In this document: positions 37,442 through 44,979 of the stretch, piece after piece
Numbering within the stretch: position 1 is the first letter of the stretch
Layout of the letters: each line of letters begins with the position of its first letter
DNA from: Gemmobacter caeni
GTDB lineage: Bacteria; Pseudomonadota; Alphaproteobacteria; Rhodobacterales; Rhodobacteraceae
DNA length: 64,000 bases
Assembly (NCBI RefSeq): GCF_003054195.1
Contig: NZ_QBKP01000004.1
Coordinates: forward strand, 286,016-350,015
Direction of reading: 5' to 3'
Position numbers and translations under genes: made by a program
Notes under the pieces: generated by a model
What the model was told of the DNA's origin: nothing
The model's input: only the letters and a program-made list of their open reading frames with translations
Database searches by the model: none

Positions 37442-38191
37442 ATGAGCCTGATCGAGATTGATGACCTTTCTGTCACCTTCACCGCACAGGGCCGCGAGGT
37501 GCGCGCGGTGCAGGGCGTCAGCTTGCGCGTCGATGCACGCGAAAGTTTCGGGCTGGTCGGCGAAAGCGGCTCGGGCAAATCCACTATCCTGCGGGCGATC
37601 TGCGGCCTTGCGCCGGTGTCGGGCGGCAGCATCCGCATCGGCGGTGAGGCGCTGCGCCACGACCGCGCCTTTGCCCGCCGGGTGCAGATGGTGTTCCAGG
37701 ACCCTTATGCAAGTCTGCACCCCCGGCACACGCTGGATCGCACCCTGTCAGAGCCGCTGGCGATTCATGGCATAGGCGGCGCGGATCAGCGGGTGATGCG
37801 GGCGCTGGAAGATGTGGGCCTGCCGTCCAGCTTTCGCTTCCGCTATCCGCATCAGCTCTCAGGCGGCCAGCGCCAGCGCGTTGCCATCGCCCGCGCGCTG
37901 ATGCTGGAACCGGAAATCCTGCTGCTGGACGAGCCGACCTCTGCGCTGGATGCCAGTGTGCAGGCCGAGGTGCTGAACCTGCTGGCGCGGCTGAGGGCGG
38001 AGCGGGAGCTGACTTTCCTGATGGTCAGCCATGACCTCGCGGTGATCGACCATATGTGCGACCGGGTGCTGGTGATGCAGCACGGCCGTGCAGTGGAGGA
38101 GCTGACGCGCGCAGAACTGGCCGGGGCGCGGATGCAGACCGATTACGCCCGCAGCCTGTTCGAGGCCAGCGCCGACCGGCTGATGGGGTAG
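37442..38191 (+). CDS. ABC transporter ATP-binding protein, DppF type
   Basis: This 249-residue protein is the second ATPase, with Walker A GESGSGKST, the signature LSGGQRQR and Walker B LLLDEPTSALD. It lacks most of the C-terminal peptide-specific tail of DppF (about 330 residues), so it is close to NikE-sized relatives. Both ATPases together form the nucleotide-binding pair. It starts one base after the upstream stop codon and is the last gene of the operon; a terminator overlaps its stop. Confidence 0.92.
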   Translation: MSLIEIDDLSVTFTAQGREVRAVQGVSLRVDARESFGLVGESGSGKSTILRAICGLAPVSGGSIRIGGEALRHDRAFARRVQMVFQDPYASLHPRHTLDRTLSEPLAIHGIGGADQRVMRALEDVGLPSSFRFRYPHQLSGGQRQRVAIARALMLEPEILLLDEPTSALDASVQAEVLNLLARLRAERELTFLMVSHDLAVIDHMCDRVLVMQHGRAVEELTRAELAGARMQTDYARSLFEASADRLMG

Positions 38192-38210
38192 GGGGCCGAT
38201 GGCCCCCTTT
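38191..38210 (+). terminator. Intrinsic terminator of the peptide transporter operon
   Basis: A 7-bp stem GGGGGCC/GGCCCCC with a GAT loop and a short TTT run starts at the last base of the stop codon. The convergent GST gene ends at 38216, so it may serve both directions. Confidence 0.75.
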
Positions 38211-38215
38211 CCGGT

Positions 38216-38908
38216 TCAGCCTCGGGCGGGGATTTTCATGCCGCGCTGCACGGCCGGGCGGACAAGAAAACGCTCCAGATAGGCGGGCACGTTCTTCAAA
38301 TCGTCCCAGCCGGCAATTCCGGCAGCCTTGTAGAAGTTCAGCAGCGTGTTGAGCCAGGGACAGATCGCAATATCGGCGATCGAGAATTCGCCCGCGACCC
38401 ACTCGCGTCCTTCCAGCGCGCCATCCAGCACCTTCAGCAGCCGTGCCGCCTCGGCGCGGTAGCGTTCCTTCGGGCGGGGATCGTCAATTTCTTTCCCGGC
38501 AAAATGGTGAAAGAAGCCAAGCTGGCCGAACATCGGCCCAAGCCCGCCCATCTGGAACATCAGCCATTGCAGCACCTCATAGCGGCGGTCCTGCGGCAGC
38601 AGCTTGCCCGATTTCTCGGCCAGATAGATCAGGATGGCGCCGCTTTCGAACAGCGGCAGCGGCGTGCCGCCGGGGCCGTTCGGATCAAGGATCGCCGGGA
38701 TCTTGTTGTTGGGGCTGAGGCTCAGGAATTCCGGGGTGAACTGGTCGTTGGTGCCGAAATCAACCAGATGCGCCTCGTAATCGAGTCCCATTTCCTCCAG
38801 CGCTATGGAGACCTTGACCCCGTTCGGGGTGGTCAGGGAATAAAGCTGGATTGCCTCGGGGCGGGTGGCGGGCCAGCGGCGTGTAATCGGGAAAGCGGCG
38901 AGCGTCAT
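38216..38908 (-). CDS. Glutathione S-transferase, YfcG/YghU-like
   Basis: This 230-residue protein has an N-terminal thioredoxin-like GST domain and a helical C-terminal domain. The [21 protein letters not shown] region (split) and SPNNKIPAI block match the Nu-class proteins YfcG and YghU, which act as glutathione-dependent disulfide reductases rather than classical transferases. The start at 38908 follows AAAGG. It is divergent from mscL. It is cytoplasmic and probably serves thiol homeostasis. Confidence 0.88.
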   Translation of the reverse strand: MTLAAFPITRRWPATRPEAIQLYSLTTPNGVKVSIALEEMGLDYEAHLVDFGTNDQFTPEFLSLSPNNKIPAILDPNGPGGTPLPLFESGAILIYLAEKSGKLLPQDRRYEVLQWLMFQMGGLGPMFGQLGFFHHFAGKEIDDPRPKERYRAEAARLLKVLDGALEGREWVAGEFSIADIAICPWLNTLLNFYKAAGIAGWDDLKNVPAYLERFLVRPAVQRGMKIPARG

Positions 38909-39071
38909 ATGGGCAGCCTTTCTGTTGCGCTGTGACAGAGTTAGGCCCATTTTCCCCATCACAAAAGGTACAGGGCTGTGCGATACTGCGGTCACGTCTG
39001 TGCGGGCAGACGCCGGGGACATGGCACCATGTGAAGTGCCAGCCGGTCAGGTCACAAGAAGGGACTGGGTA

Positions 39072-39497
39072 ATGTTGAATGAATTCAAGGCGTTCATCGC
39101 AAAAGGCAATGTGGTGGACCTTGCGGTCGGTATCATCATCGGCGCAGCTTTCACGGCCATCGTGAATTCGCTGGTGGCCGATCTGATCAACCCGATCATC
39201 GGGATGGTGACGGGCGGGATCGACTTCTCGAACCTGTTCATCAATCTGGGCGATGGTGAATATACCTCGCTGGCCGCCGCGAAAGAGGCTGGCGCGCCTG
39301 TCTTCGCTTATGGTTCGTTCATCACTGCGGTAATCAATTTCCTGATCATCGCCTGGGTCGTCTTCCTGCTGGTGAAGGCGGTGAACCGTCTGAAAGAGGC
39401 GACTGTCCGCAAGGAAGAGGCGGCCGCTGCCGCTGCGCCCGCTGGCCCGACCGAGCTTGAGGTGCTGCTGGAAATCCGCGACGCGCTGAAGAAGTGA
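39072..39497 (+). CDS. mscL: Large-conductance mechanosensitive channel
   Basis: MscL opens a wide pore in the inner membrane when turgor rises, releasing solutes on hypo-osmotic shock. The 141-residue protein has the two-helix layout: [16 protein letters not shown] near residue 12-27 as TM1, a variable periplasmic loop, TM2 (residues about 75-100) and a C-terminal charged helix ending in EIRDALKK. The pore-lining glycines of TM1 are conserved. The start at 39072 has a weak GACTGGG site. A strong terminator follows. Confidence 0.95.
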   Translation: MLNEFKAFIAKGNVVDLAVGIIIGAAFTAIVNSLVADLINPIIGMVTGGIDFSNLFINLGDGEYTSLAAAKEAGAPVFAYGSFITAVINFLIIAWVVFLLVKAVNRLKEATVRKEEAAAAAAPAGPTELEVLLEIRDALKK

Positions 39498-39510
39498 TTG
39501 CGTGAAATTC

Positions 39511-39541
39511 AAAAGCCCCCCGCATTGGCGGGGGGCTTTTT
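39511..39541. terminator. Bidirectional terminator between mscL and ald
   Basis: A 13-bp stem (AAAAGCCCCCCGC / GCGGGGGGCTTTT) with an ATTG loop has T runs on both strands. It ends both the plus-strand mscL transcript and the minus-strand ald transcript, whose stop is at 39571. Confidence 0.92.
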
Positions 39542-39570
39542 CGTGTTCGGATGTCGGCTCTGTGCAAGGG

Positions 39571-40689
39571 TCAGAGTGCCAGCGCCTCTGTCGCGCCGAT
39601 GGTCGGCAGGCCAAGTGCCGCGCCAACGGCGGCATAAGTGAGCTTGCCCTTGTGGGTATTGAGGCCCGCCAGCAGATGCCTGTCCTCGGCGCAGGCCTGT
39701 TTCCAGCCCTTGTCGGCCAGGGCCAGCATGAAGGGCATGGTGGCATTCCCCAGTGCCTGGGTCGAGGTGCGCGCGACCGCGCCGGGCATATTGGCCACGC
39801 AATAGTGCATGATGCCGTCGACCTCGTAAATCGGGTCCTGGTGCGTGGTGGCGTGGCTGGTTTCGAAACAACCGCCCTGGTCGATGGCTACGTCCACCAG
39901 CGCCGCGCCGGGCTTCAGTTCAGCCAGTTGCGCGCGGGAAATCAGCTTGGGCGCCGCCGCACCGGGGATCAGAACCGCGCCGATGATCAGGTCGGCCTCA
40001 CGGGCAAGAGCGATGGTGTTGCCCGCGCTCGCATAGGCATTCTTGAACTCGCGCCCGAACACATCGTCCAGATAGCGCAGGCGGTTCACCGAACGGTCGA
40101 TCACCGTCACATCAGCGCCCATTCCGGCGGCGACCCTGGCGGCATGGGTGCCGACGACTCCGCCGCCGATGACCAGCACCTTGCCCGGCAGCACACCCGG
40201 CACGCCGCCCAGCAGAACGCCGCGCCCGCCATTGGCCTTTTGCAGGGTCCAGGCGCCGACCTGCGGTGCGAGCCGCCCGGCGACCTCTGACATCGGCGCC
40301 AGCAGCGGCAGCCCGCCGCGATCATCCGTCACGGTTTCGTAGGCGATGGCCGTCACGCCGCTGTCCAGCAGGTCTTTCGTCTGTGCCGGATCGGGGGCCA
40401 GGTGCAGATAGGTGAACAGCACCTGCCCATCGCGCAGGCGCTTGCGTTCGATGGCCTGCGGCTCTTTCACTTTCACGATCATCTCGGCCTGCGCGAAGAT
40501 TTCCTCCGCCGTGCCCAGAATGGTGGCACCCGCCGCCACATAGTCAGAATCAGAAAAGCCGGCCCCCGCGCCGGCATTCGTTTCGATCATCACGCTATGG
40601 CCGTGATTTACCGCCTCTTTTACCGCGTCGGGAGTCATCCCGACGCGGAACTCCTGCGGTTTGATTTCTTTCGGGCATCCGATCTTCAT
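39571..40689 (-). CDS. ald: Alanine dehydrogenase
   Basis: Ald interconverts L-alanine and pyruvate plus ammonium with NAD, feeding carbon or nitrogen metabolism. The 372-residue sequence is full length and highly conserved: [11 protein letters not shown] start, KVKEP (substrate-binding Lys), YLHLAPD (catalytic His) and the NAD fold [10 protein letters not shown]. It is cytosolic and usually hexameric. It is divergent from an Lrp/AsnC regulator, the arrangement of AldR-controlled ald genes, so induction by alanine is likely. Confidence 0.97.
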   Translation of the reverse strand: MKIGCPKEIKPQEFRVGMTPDAVKEAVNHGHSVMIETNAGAGAGFSDSDYVAAGATILGTAEEIFAQAEMIVKVKEPQAIERKRLRDGQVLFTYLHLAPDPAQTKDLLDSGVTAIAYETVTDDRGGLPLLAPMSEVAGRLAPQVGAWTLQKANGGRGVLLGGVPGVLPGKVLVIGGGVVGTHAARVAAGMGADVTVIDRSVNRLRYLDDVFGREFKNAYASAGNTIALAREADLIIGAVLIPGAAAPKLISRAQLAELKPGAALVDVAIDQGGCFETSHATTHQDPIYEVDGIMHYCVANMPGAVARTSTQALGNATMPFMLALADKGWKQACAEDRHLLAGLNTHKGKLTYAAVGAALGLPTIGATEALAL

Positions 40690-40859
40690 GTGTCACACTC
40701 CCTGAGCGCCGCCTTTTCCGGGGCATCCCCCGCGCGGCCTGTGCCAATCAGCCTGCCGCAGAATCGGCACAAGAAATTTGTTTTCAGGCTGTATCTTGCC
40801 GATGGCTGTGCAAGAATATGAATTGAAACCCGCCAATAACCGAAGAAATCTTCGAAACC

Positions 40860-41318
40860 ATGGAACTTGACGCAACAGACCGCCGCATTCTTGCTGCATT
40901 GCAGAAAGATGGCCGTATCACCAATGCAGAGCTTTCGGAACAGGTGCATCTGTCCGCATCGGCCTGCCACCGCCGGGTGCAACGGCTGGAGGAGGAGGGG
41001 TTCATCGCAGGCTATGTCGCCCTGCTGGACCCGCGCCGCCTCGGTCGTCCGACGACGGTGTTCGTGGAAATTACCCTGCAAGGGCAGGCGGATGAGTTGC
41101 TGGATGCGTTTGAACGTCAGGTGGCGCGCATCCCCGACATTCTGGAATGTCACCTGATGGCGGGCAGCGCCGACTACCTGCTGAAGATCGTGGCCGAGGA
41201 TACCGAGGATTTCGCCCGCATCCACCGCCAGTACCTCAGCCGGTTGCCGGGCGTGGCGCAGATGCAAAGTTCCTTCGCGTTGCGAACGGTGGTCAAGACC
41301 ACGGCCTATTCGGTCTGA
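40860..41318 (+). CDS. Lrp/AsnC family regulator (AldR-like)
   Basis: This 152-residue protein has an AsnC-type helix-turn-helix at the N-terminus (TDRRILAALQKDGRITNAEL, split) and a C-terminal RAM effector domain with VALLDPRRLGRPTTV and ECHLMAGSADYLLK blocks. It should form octamers and respond to an amino acid. Being divergent from ald with a 170-bp spacer that has A/T-rich stretches typical of Lrp sites (for example AAGAAATTTGTTTTC at 40770), it is probably the alanine-responsive activator of ald. Confidence 0.92.
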   Translation: MELDATDRRILAALQKDGRITNAELSEQVHLSASACHRRVQRLEEEGFIAGYVALLDPRRLGRPTTVFVEITLQGQADELLDAFERQVARIPDILECHLMAGSADYLLKIVAEDTEDFARIHRQYLSRLPGVAQMQSSFALRTVVKTTAYSV

Positions 41319-41345
41319 TCGCGAAACCGGCTTGCGATGGCGGTT

Positions 41346-41357
41346 ATATTTCGATAT
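41346..41357. promoter_or_regulatory. Possible ArsR operator
   Basis: A short dyad ATAT-TTCG-ATAT lies 11 bases before the ATG of the ArsR-ArsC gene, in an A/T-rich patch (ATATTTCGATATTTC) within GC-rich DNA. Its position over the ribosome-binding and promoter area fits autorepression by the ArsR domain, relieved by arsenite. Confidence 0.4.
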
Positions 41358-41367
41358 TTCGGGAATC

Positions 41368-42201
41368 ATGGATATATTGGCCGCGCAAACCGCTTTTCAG
41401 GCCCTGGGACAGATCTCGCGGATCGAGGTCTTTCGTCTTCTGGTTCAGGCTGGCCCCGAGGGGCTGGCGGCGGGCGACATCGCCCGTCAGCTTGACCTGC
41501 GCCAGAATACGCTGTCTTCGCAACTGGCGCAGTTGCAGGCGGCGGGTCTGATCGTGCCCGCGCGCGACGGCAGATCCATCCGCTACAGTGCCAATATGAC
41601 CAGCCTGCGTGCGCTTGTGGGCTGGCTGCTGGAGGATTGCTGCGGCGGCGATGCAACCCTTTGTGCGCCGGTGCTGGACAGCATCGTATGCGCCTGCGAA
41701 AGGCCCGCCATGTCGCGCAGCTTCAACGTGCTGTTTCTTTGCACCGGAAATTCCGCCCGCTCCATTCTGGGTGAAGGCATCCTGAACCATGTGGGGGCGG
41801 GCCGGTTCCGCGCCTATTCCGCCGGGTCGCGGCCGGGCGGTGCCCCCAATCCCTTCGCGCTGGATCTGCTGCGGCGAGAAGGCATCGACACCGGCTTTGC
41901 CCGTTCCAAAAGCTGGGACGAATTCGCCGGGCCGGAGGCACCGAAGATGGATTTCGTCTTTACCGTCTGCGACAGCGCGGCGGCAGAGGAATGTCCGTTC
42001 TGGCCGGGCCAGCCGGTGACGGCGCATTGGGGGCTGCCTGACCCTGCGGCGGTGGAAGGCTCGGATGCACAAAAGGCGCTGGCCTTCGCTGAAACCTACA
42101 GGGCGCTGAGCCGCCGGATCGCCGCATTCACCGCGCTGCCGCTGGACAGTCTGGACCGGATGTCGCTGCAAAGCCGCCTCAAGCAGATCGGCAACGAATG
42201 A
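41368..42201 (+). CDS. ArsR repressor fused to ArsC-type arsenate reductase
   Basis: This 277-residue protein joins two arsenic-resistance functions. Residues about 1-110 are an ArsR winged helix-turn-helix with a Cys-rich C-terminal end (DCCGGDATLC, Cys91, Cys92 and Cys99) that could bind arsenite. Residues about 118-277 are a low-molecular-weight phosphatase-type arsenate reductase with the loop CTGNSARS (catalytic Cys125). The protein would repress the operon and also reduce arsenate to arsenite. The start at 41368 has a weak GGGAA site. The next gene, aqpS, overlaps it by four bases. This mirrors the ars arrangement of Sinorhizobium, where the aquaglyceroporin lets arsenite leave the cell. 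Confidence 0.92.
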   Translation: MDILAAQTAFQALGQISRIEVFRLLVQAGPEGLAAGDIARQLDLRQNTLSSQLAQLQAAGLIVPARDGRSIRYSANMTSLRALVGWLLEDCCGGDATLCAPVLDSIVCACERPAMSRSFNVLFLCTGNSARSILGEGILNHVGAGRFRAYSAGSRPGGAPNPFALDLLRREGIDTGFARSKSWDEFAGPEAPKMDFVFTVCDSAAAEECPFWPGQPVTAHWGLPDPAAVEGSDAQKALAFAETYRALSRRIAAFTALPLDSLDRMSLQSRLKQIGNE

Positions 42202-42848
42202 CCGCCCGGCAGCTTGTGGCCGAGGCGCTGGGCACCGCGCTGCTGGTGGCGGTTGTCGTGGGATCGGGCATCATGGCCAGCCGGTTGACCGAAGATACGG
42301 CGCTGGCGCTTCTGGCCAATGCACTGGCGACGGGGGCGGGGCTTTATGTGCTGATCACCGTCTTCGCGCCGGTTTCGGGGGCCGAGTTCAACCCGGCCGT
42401 CACGCTGCTCGGGTTGATGCAGGGGCGGCACCGTCCCTTTGCGGCGCTATTGCGCATCATCGCGCAGGTCGGTGGCGGGGCCGCAGGCACGATTTTGACC
42501 CATGCCATGTTCGGCCTTGCGCTGGTGCAGGCCGGGGCCACAGTGCGCAGTGGCGGGCCGCAATGGCTGGCCGAGGGAGTGGCGACTTTCGGGCTGGTGC
42601 TGGCAAGCCTGGGCGCGGGCACGCGCGCGGCCCCGGTGGTGGCGTGCTACATCACCGCCGCCTACTGGTTCACCGCCTCGACCTCTTTCGCCAATCCGGC
42701 GGTGACGATTGCCCGCGCCCTGACCGACAGTTTCGCAGGCATCCGCGCCGTGGATGCACCGGGCTTCATTCTGGCGCAGCTTGTCGGGGCAGGGGGCGCG
42801 GCGCTTCTTGGGCCATGGCTGTTTCGCCCCGTTCCCGCCACAAAATGA
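42198..42848 (+). CDS. aqpS: Aquaglyceroporin (AqpS-like)
   Basis: This 216-residue MIP-family channel has six membrane spans and two half-helices with Asn-Pro-Ala motifs (NPAVTLLG and NPAVTIAR). In rhizobia, AqpS takes the place of the arsenite pump and lets arsenite diffuse out once ArsC has produced it. Direct coupling to the arsR-arsC fusion gene (ATGA overlap) makes arsenite efflux the likely role; water or glycerol passage is also possible. No ArsB or Acr3 pump is seen nearby. Confidence 0.92.
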   Translation: MTARQLVAEALGTALLVAVVVGSGIMASRLTEDTALALLANALATGAGLYVLITVFAPVSGAEFNPAVTLLGLMQGRHRPFAALLRIIAQVGGGAAGTILTHAMFGLALVQAGATVRSGGPQWLAEGVATFGLVLASLGAGTRAAPVVACYITAAYWFTASTSFANPAVTIARALTDSFAGIRAVDAPGFILAQLVGAGGAALLGPWLFRPVPATK

Positions 42849-42850
42849 AA

Positions 42851-42876
42851 AACCCCCGGCCTGGGCGCGGGGGTTC
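42851..42876 (-). terminator. Terminator hairpin for rpsU (distal)
   Basis: An 8-bp stem (AACCCCCG / CGGGGGTT) with a nine-base loop is followed on the minus strand by TTTTT. It ends the leftward rpsU transcript and may also act on aqpS in the other direction, though it has no T run on that strand. Confidence 0.75.
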
Positions 42877-42880
42877 CTCG

Positions 42881-42899
42881 AAAGGCGGGTTACCCCGCC
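42881..42899 (-). terminator. Terminator hairpin for rpsU (proximal)
   Basis: A 6-bp stem (GGCGGG / CCCGCC) with a four-base loop and TTT on the minus strand lies between the rpsU stop and the distal hairpin, giving tandem terminators. Confidence 0.55.
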
Positions 42900-42918
42900 C
42901 AGAGTTCAGACACGTCTC

Positions 42919-43125
42919 TCAGAGAGCGCCTTCACGTTGAGCCTTCTTGCGCGCGAGCTTGCGCGCACGGCGGATCGCTTCGGCTTGCTCACGGGCTTTC
43001 TTGACCGACGGCTTCTCGAAATGCTGCTTGAGCTTCATTTCGCGGAACACGCCTTCGCGCTGGAGCTTTTTCTTCAGGGCGCGGAGCGCCTGTTCGACGT
43101 TGTTGTCACGAACGCTGACCTGCAT
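42919..43125 (-). CDS. rpsU: 30S ribosomal protein S21
   Basis: The 68-residue basic protein is bS21, with the typical start [18 protein letters not shown] and a C-terminal Lys/Arg-rich tail. It binds the 3' end of 16S rRNA near the anti-Shine-Dalgarno and helps initiation. The ATG at 43125 follows AGGAAGGTGG. It is monocistronic here with a candidate promoter at 43179-43207. Confidence 0.97.
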   Translation of the reverse strand: MQVSVRDNNVEQALRALKKKLQREGVFREMKLKQHFEKPSVKKAREQAEAIRRARKLARKKAQREGAL

Positions 43126-43178
43126 GTGGTTGTCACCACCTTCCTAAGCTAGAGTTGCACTGATGTGCAGGCCCGCGA

Positions 43179-43207
43179 GCCATAGCAAAAGCCGCGGGAC
43201 TTGTCTA
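43179..43207 (-). promoter_or_regulatory. Candidate sigma-70 promoter for rpsU
   Basis: On the minus strand, TAGACA (-35) and TATGGC (-10) are separated by 17 bases and lie about 55 bases upstream of the rpsU start. The -35 matches the consensus in five of six positions. It overlaps the leader of the divergent coq9 gene. Confidence 0.4.
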
Positions 43208-43231
43208 CCTTCCGACGGGAAAGGAGCCGCC

Positions 43232-43927
43232 ATGACCGAGGAAAACCCGCTGAATGCCGCCCGCGAGGCGGTGATCGGGGCCGCACTGGCCCATGTGCCC
43301 TTTGATGGCTGGTCTGAAACCACGCTGAAGGCCGCGCTGGCCGATTCGGGGGTGGAACCCGCGCTGGGGGCTGCGCTGTTCCCCCGCGGGGCGCTGGATC
43401 TGGCGCTGGCCTATCACCGGCAGGGCGATACCCGCATGATGGAGGCGCTGGCCGCGACGGACCTTGACGTCCTGCGCATTCGTGACCGCATTGCCAGCGC
43501 CGTGATGACCCGGCTCGATCTGGTCGAGGACAAGGAGCTTGTCCGCCGGGGCAGCACCTTCTTTGCCCTGCCGCAGAACGCGGCCGAAGGCGCGCGGGCG
43601 ATCTGGGGCACGGCGGATGCGATCTGGACGGCGCTCGGCGATACCTCGGATGACGTGAACTGGTATTCCAAGCGCGCCACGCTGTCGGCGGTTTATTCCG
43701 CCACCGTGCTGTACTGGCTGGGGGATGACAGTCCGGGGCACGAGGCCACGCGCGATTTTCTTGACCGCCGCATCGGCGATGTCATGCAGTTCGAGAAGAT
43801 GAAGGCGGCGGTGCGCTCTAACCCCTTGGGCAAAGCGCTGCTGGCCGGGCCGATGAAACTGATGGAGCAGATCAGGGCGCCGCGCGCACCTGCGGATTTG
43901 CCGGGAAGCTTGAAGGACAGGACATGA
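43232..43927 (+). CDS. COQ9 family protein
   Basis: This 231-residue protein matches the COQ9 family, which in eukaryotes binds lipids and ubiquinone intermediates and assists COQ7. The N-terminal half is a TetR-like helical fold without a clear DNA-binding role, and the PFDGWSETTLKAAL and SSDDVNWYSKRATL-type regions (here DTSDDVNWYSKRATLSAVY, split) are family blocks. It probably supports ubiquinone synthesis in the cytoplasm or at the membrane. The start at 43232 follows AAAGGAG. Its stop overlaps the next gene (ATGA), and the neighbour is a quinone oxidoreductase. Confidence 0.88.
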   Translation: MTEENPLNAAREAVIGAALAHVPFDGWSETTLKAALADSGVEPALGAALFPRGALDLALAYHRQGDTRMMEALAATDLDVLRIRDRIASAVMTRLDLVEDKELVRRGSTFFALPQNAAEGARAIWGTADAIWTALGDTSDDVNWYSKRATLSAVYSATVLYWLGDDSPGHEATRDFLDRRIGDVMQFEKMKAAVRSNPLGKALLAGPMKLMEQIRAPRAPADLPGSLKDRT

Positions 43928-44919
43928 CGCTACCGCCCCCCCATGTGATGACGGCGATCGAGATTTCCGAACCCGGCGGGCCGGAGGTTCTGCGGCCGGT
44001 CGAGGTGACGGTGCCGGTGCCGGGCCATGGCGAAATTCTGATCCGGGTGGCCTACGCCGGGGTGAACCGCCCTGACGCGCTGCAACGGGCCGGGCTTTAC
44101 GCGCCGCCCCCCACCGCCTCGCCCCTGCCGGGGCTGGAGGCCTCGGGCTGGGTTGCCGCCGTTGGCCCCGGTGTGACGAAATGGCAGGAAGGCGACCGCG
44201 TAACCGCGCTGCTGCCCGGTGGCGGTTACGCCGAATATGCCGTGACGCCGGAAGATCATGCCCTGCCAGTGCCCGAGGGCATCGGGTTGAAAGAGGCCGC
44301 CTGCCTGCCCGAGACCTGCTATACCGTCTGGTCCAACGTCATGCTGCGTGGCGGCCTGCGCGCGGGCGAGCGGTTTCTGGTCCATGGCGGGGCGTCTGGG
44401 ATCGGGACGACGGCGATCCAGATGGCCCGTGCCCTGGGTGCCCGTGTTTTCGCCACTGCCGGCAGCCCCGAGAAATGCGCGGCCTGCGAGGCTTTGGGGG
44501 CCGAGAAAGCGGTGAACTATCACGAAGAGGATTTCGTGAAGGTGATGAAGGCCGAGGGCGGCGCGCATGTCATCCTCGACATGGTGGGCGGCGATTACAT
44601 CCAGCGCAACGTCAAGGCGCTGGCAGACGAGGGACGGCTGGTGCAGATTGCTTTCCTCAAGGGATCGAAAGCCGAGTTGAACTTCGCCGAGGTGATGATG
44701 CGGCGGCTGACGATCACGGGGTCAACCCTGCGGCCGCAAAGCGATCTGGCCAAGGCGCGCTATGCCCGCCACCTTGCGAAACACGTCTGGCCCATGGTGG
44801 AACGCGGCACGCTGCGCCCGGTGATTGACAGCGAATTTGCGCTGGTGGATGCCGCTAAGGCGCATCACCGGATCGAAAGCTCCGGCCATATCGGGAAGAT
44901 CGTGCTCAAGGTCGCGTAA
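43924..44919 (+). CDS. NAD(P)H-quinone oxidoreductase, MDR family
   Basis: This 331-residue protein is a zinc-free medium-chain dehydrogenase/reductase like mammalian PIG3 or bacterial QorA. It has a GroES-like N-terminal domain and a Rossmann NADPH domain with VHGGASGIGTTAIQMA (residues about 156-171). No catalytic zinc ligands are seen. It reduces quinones by one or two electrons and is cytosolic. It is co-transcribed with coq9 (four-base overlap), which suggests a link to the ubiquinone pool. Confidence 0.88.
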   Translation: MTLPPPHVMTAIEISEPGGPEVLRPVEVTVPVPGHGEILIRVAYAGVNRPDALQRAGLYAPPPTASPLPGLEASGWVAAVGPGVTKWQEGDRVTALLPGGGYAEYAVTPEDHALPVPEGIGLKEAACLPETCYTVWSNVMLRGGLRAGERFLVHGGASGIGTTAIQMARALGARVFATAGSPEKCAACEALGAEKAVNYHEEDFVKVMKAEGGAHVILDMVGGDYIQRNVKALADEGRLVQIAFLKGSKAELNFAEVMMRRLTITGSTLRPQSDLAKARYARHLAKHVWPMVERGTLRPVIDSEFALVDAAKAHHRIESSGHIGKIVLKVA

Positions 44920-44935
44920 GGGCTATCGGATATGA

Positions 44936-44962
44936 AAAAGGGGCGCTGCGGGCGCCCCTTTT
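44936..44962. terminator. Bidirectional terminator
   Basis: An 11-bp stem AAAAGGGGCGC/GCGCCCCTTTT with a five-base loop lies between the ends of the quinone oxidoreductase gene (44919) and pheT (44980), with T runs on both strands. Confidence 0.9.
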
Positions 44963-44979
44963 CGTTGGATTTGTGCAGC

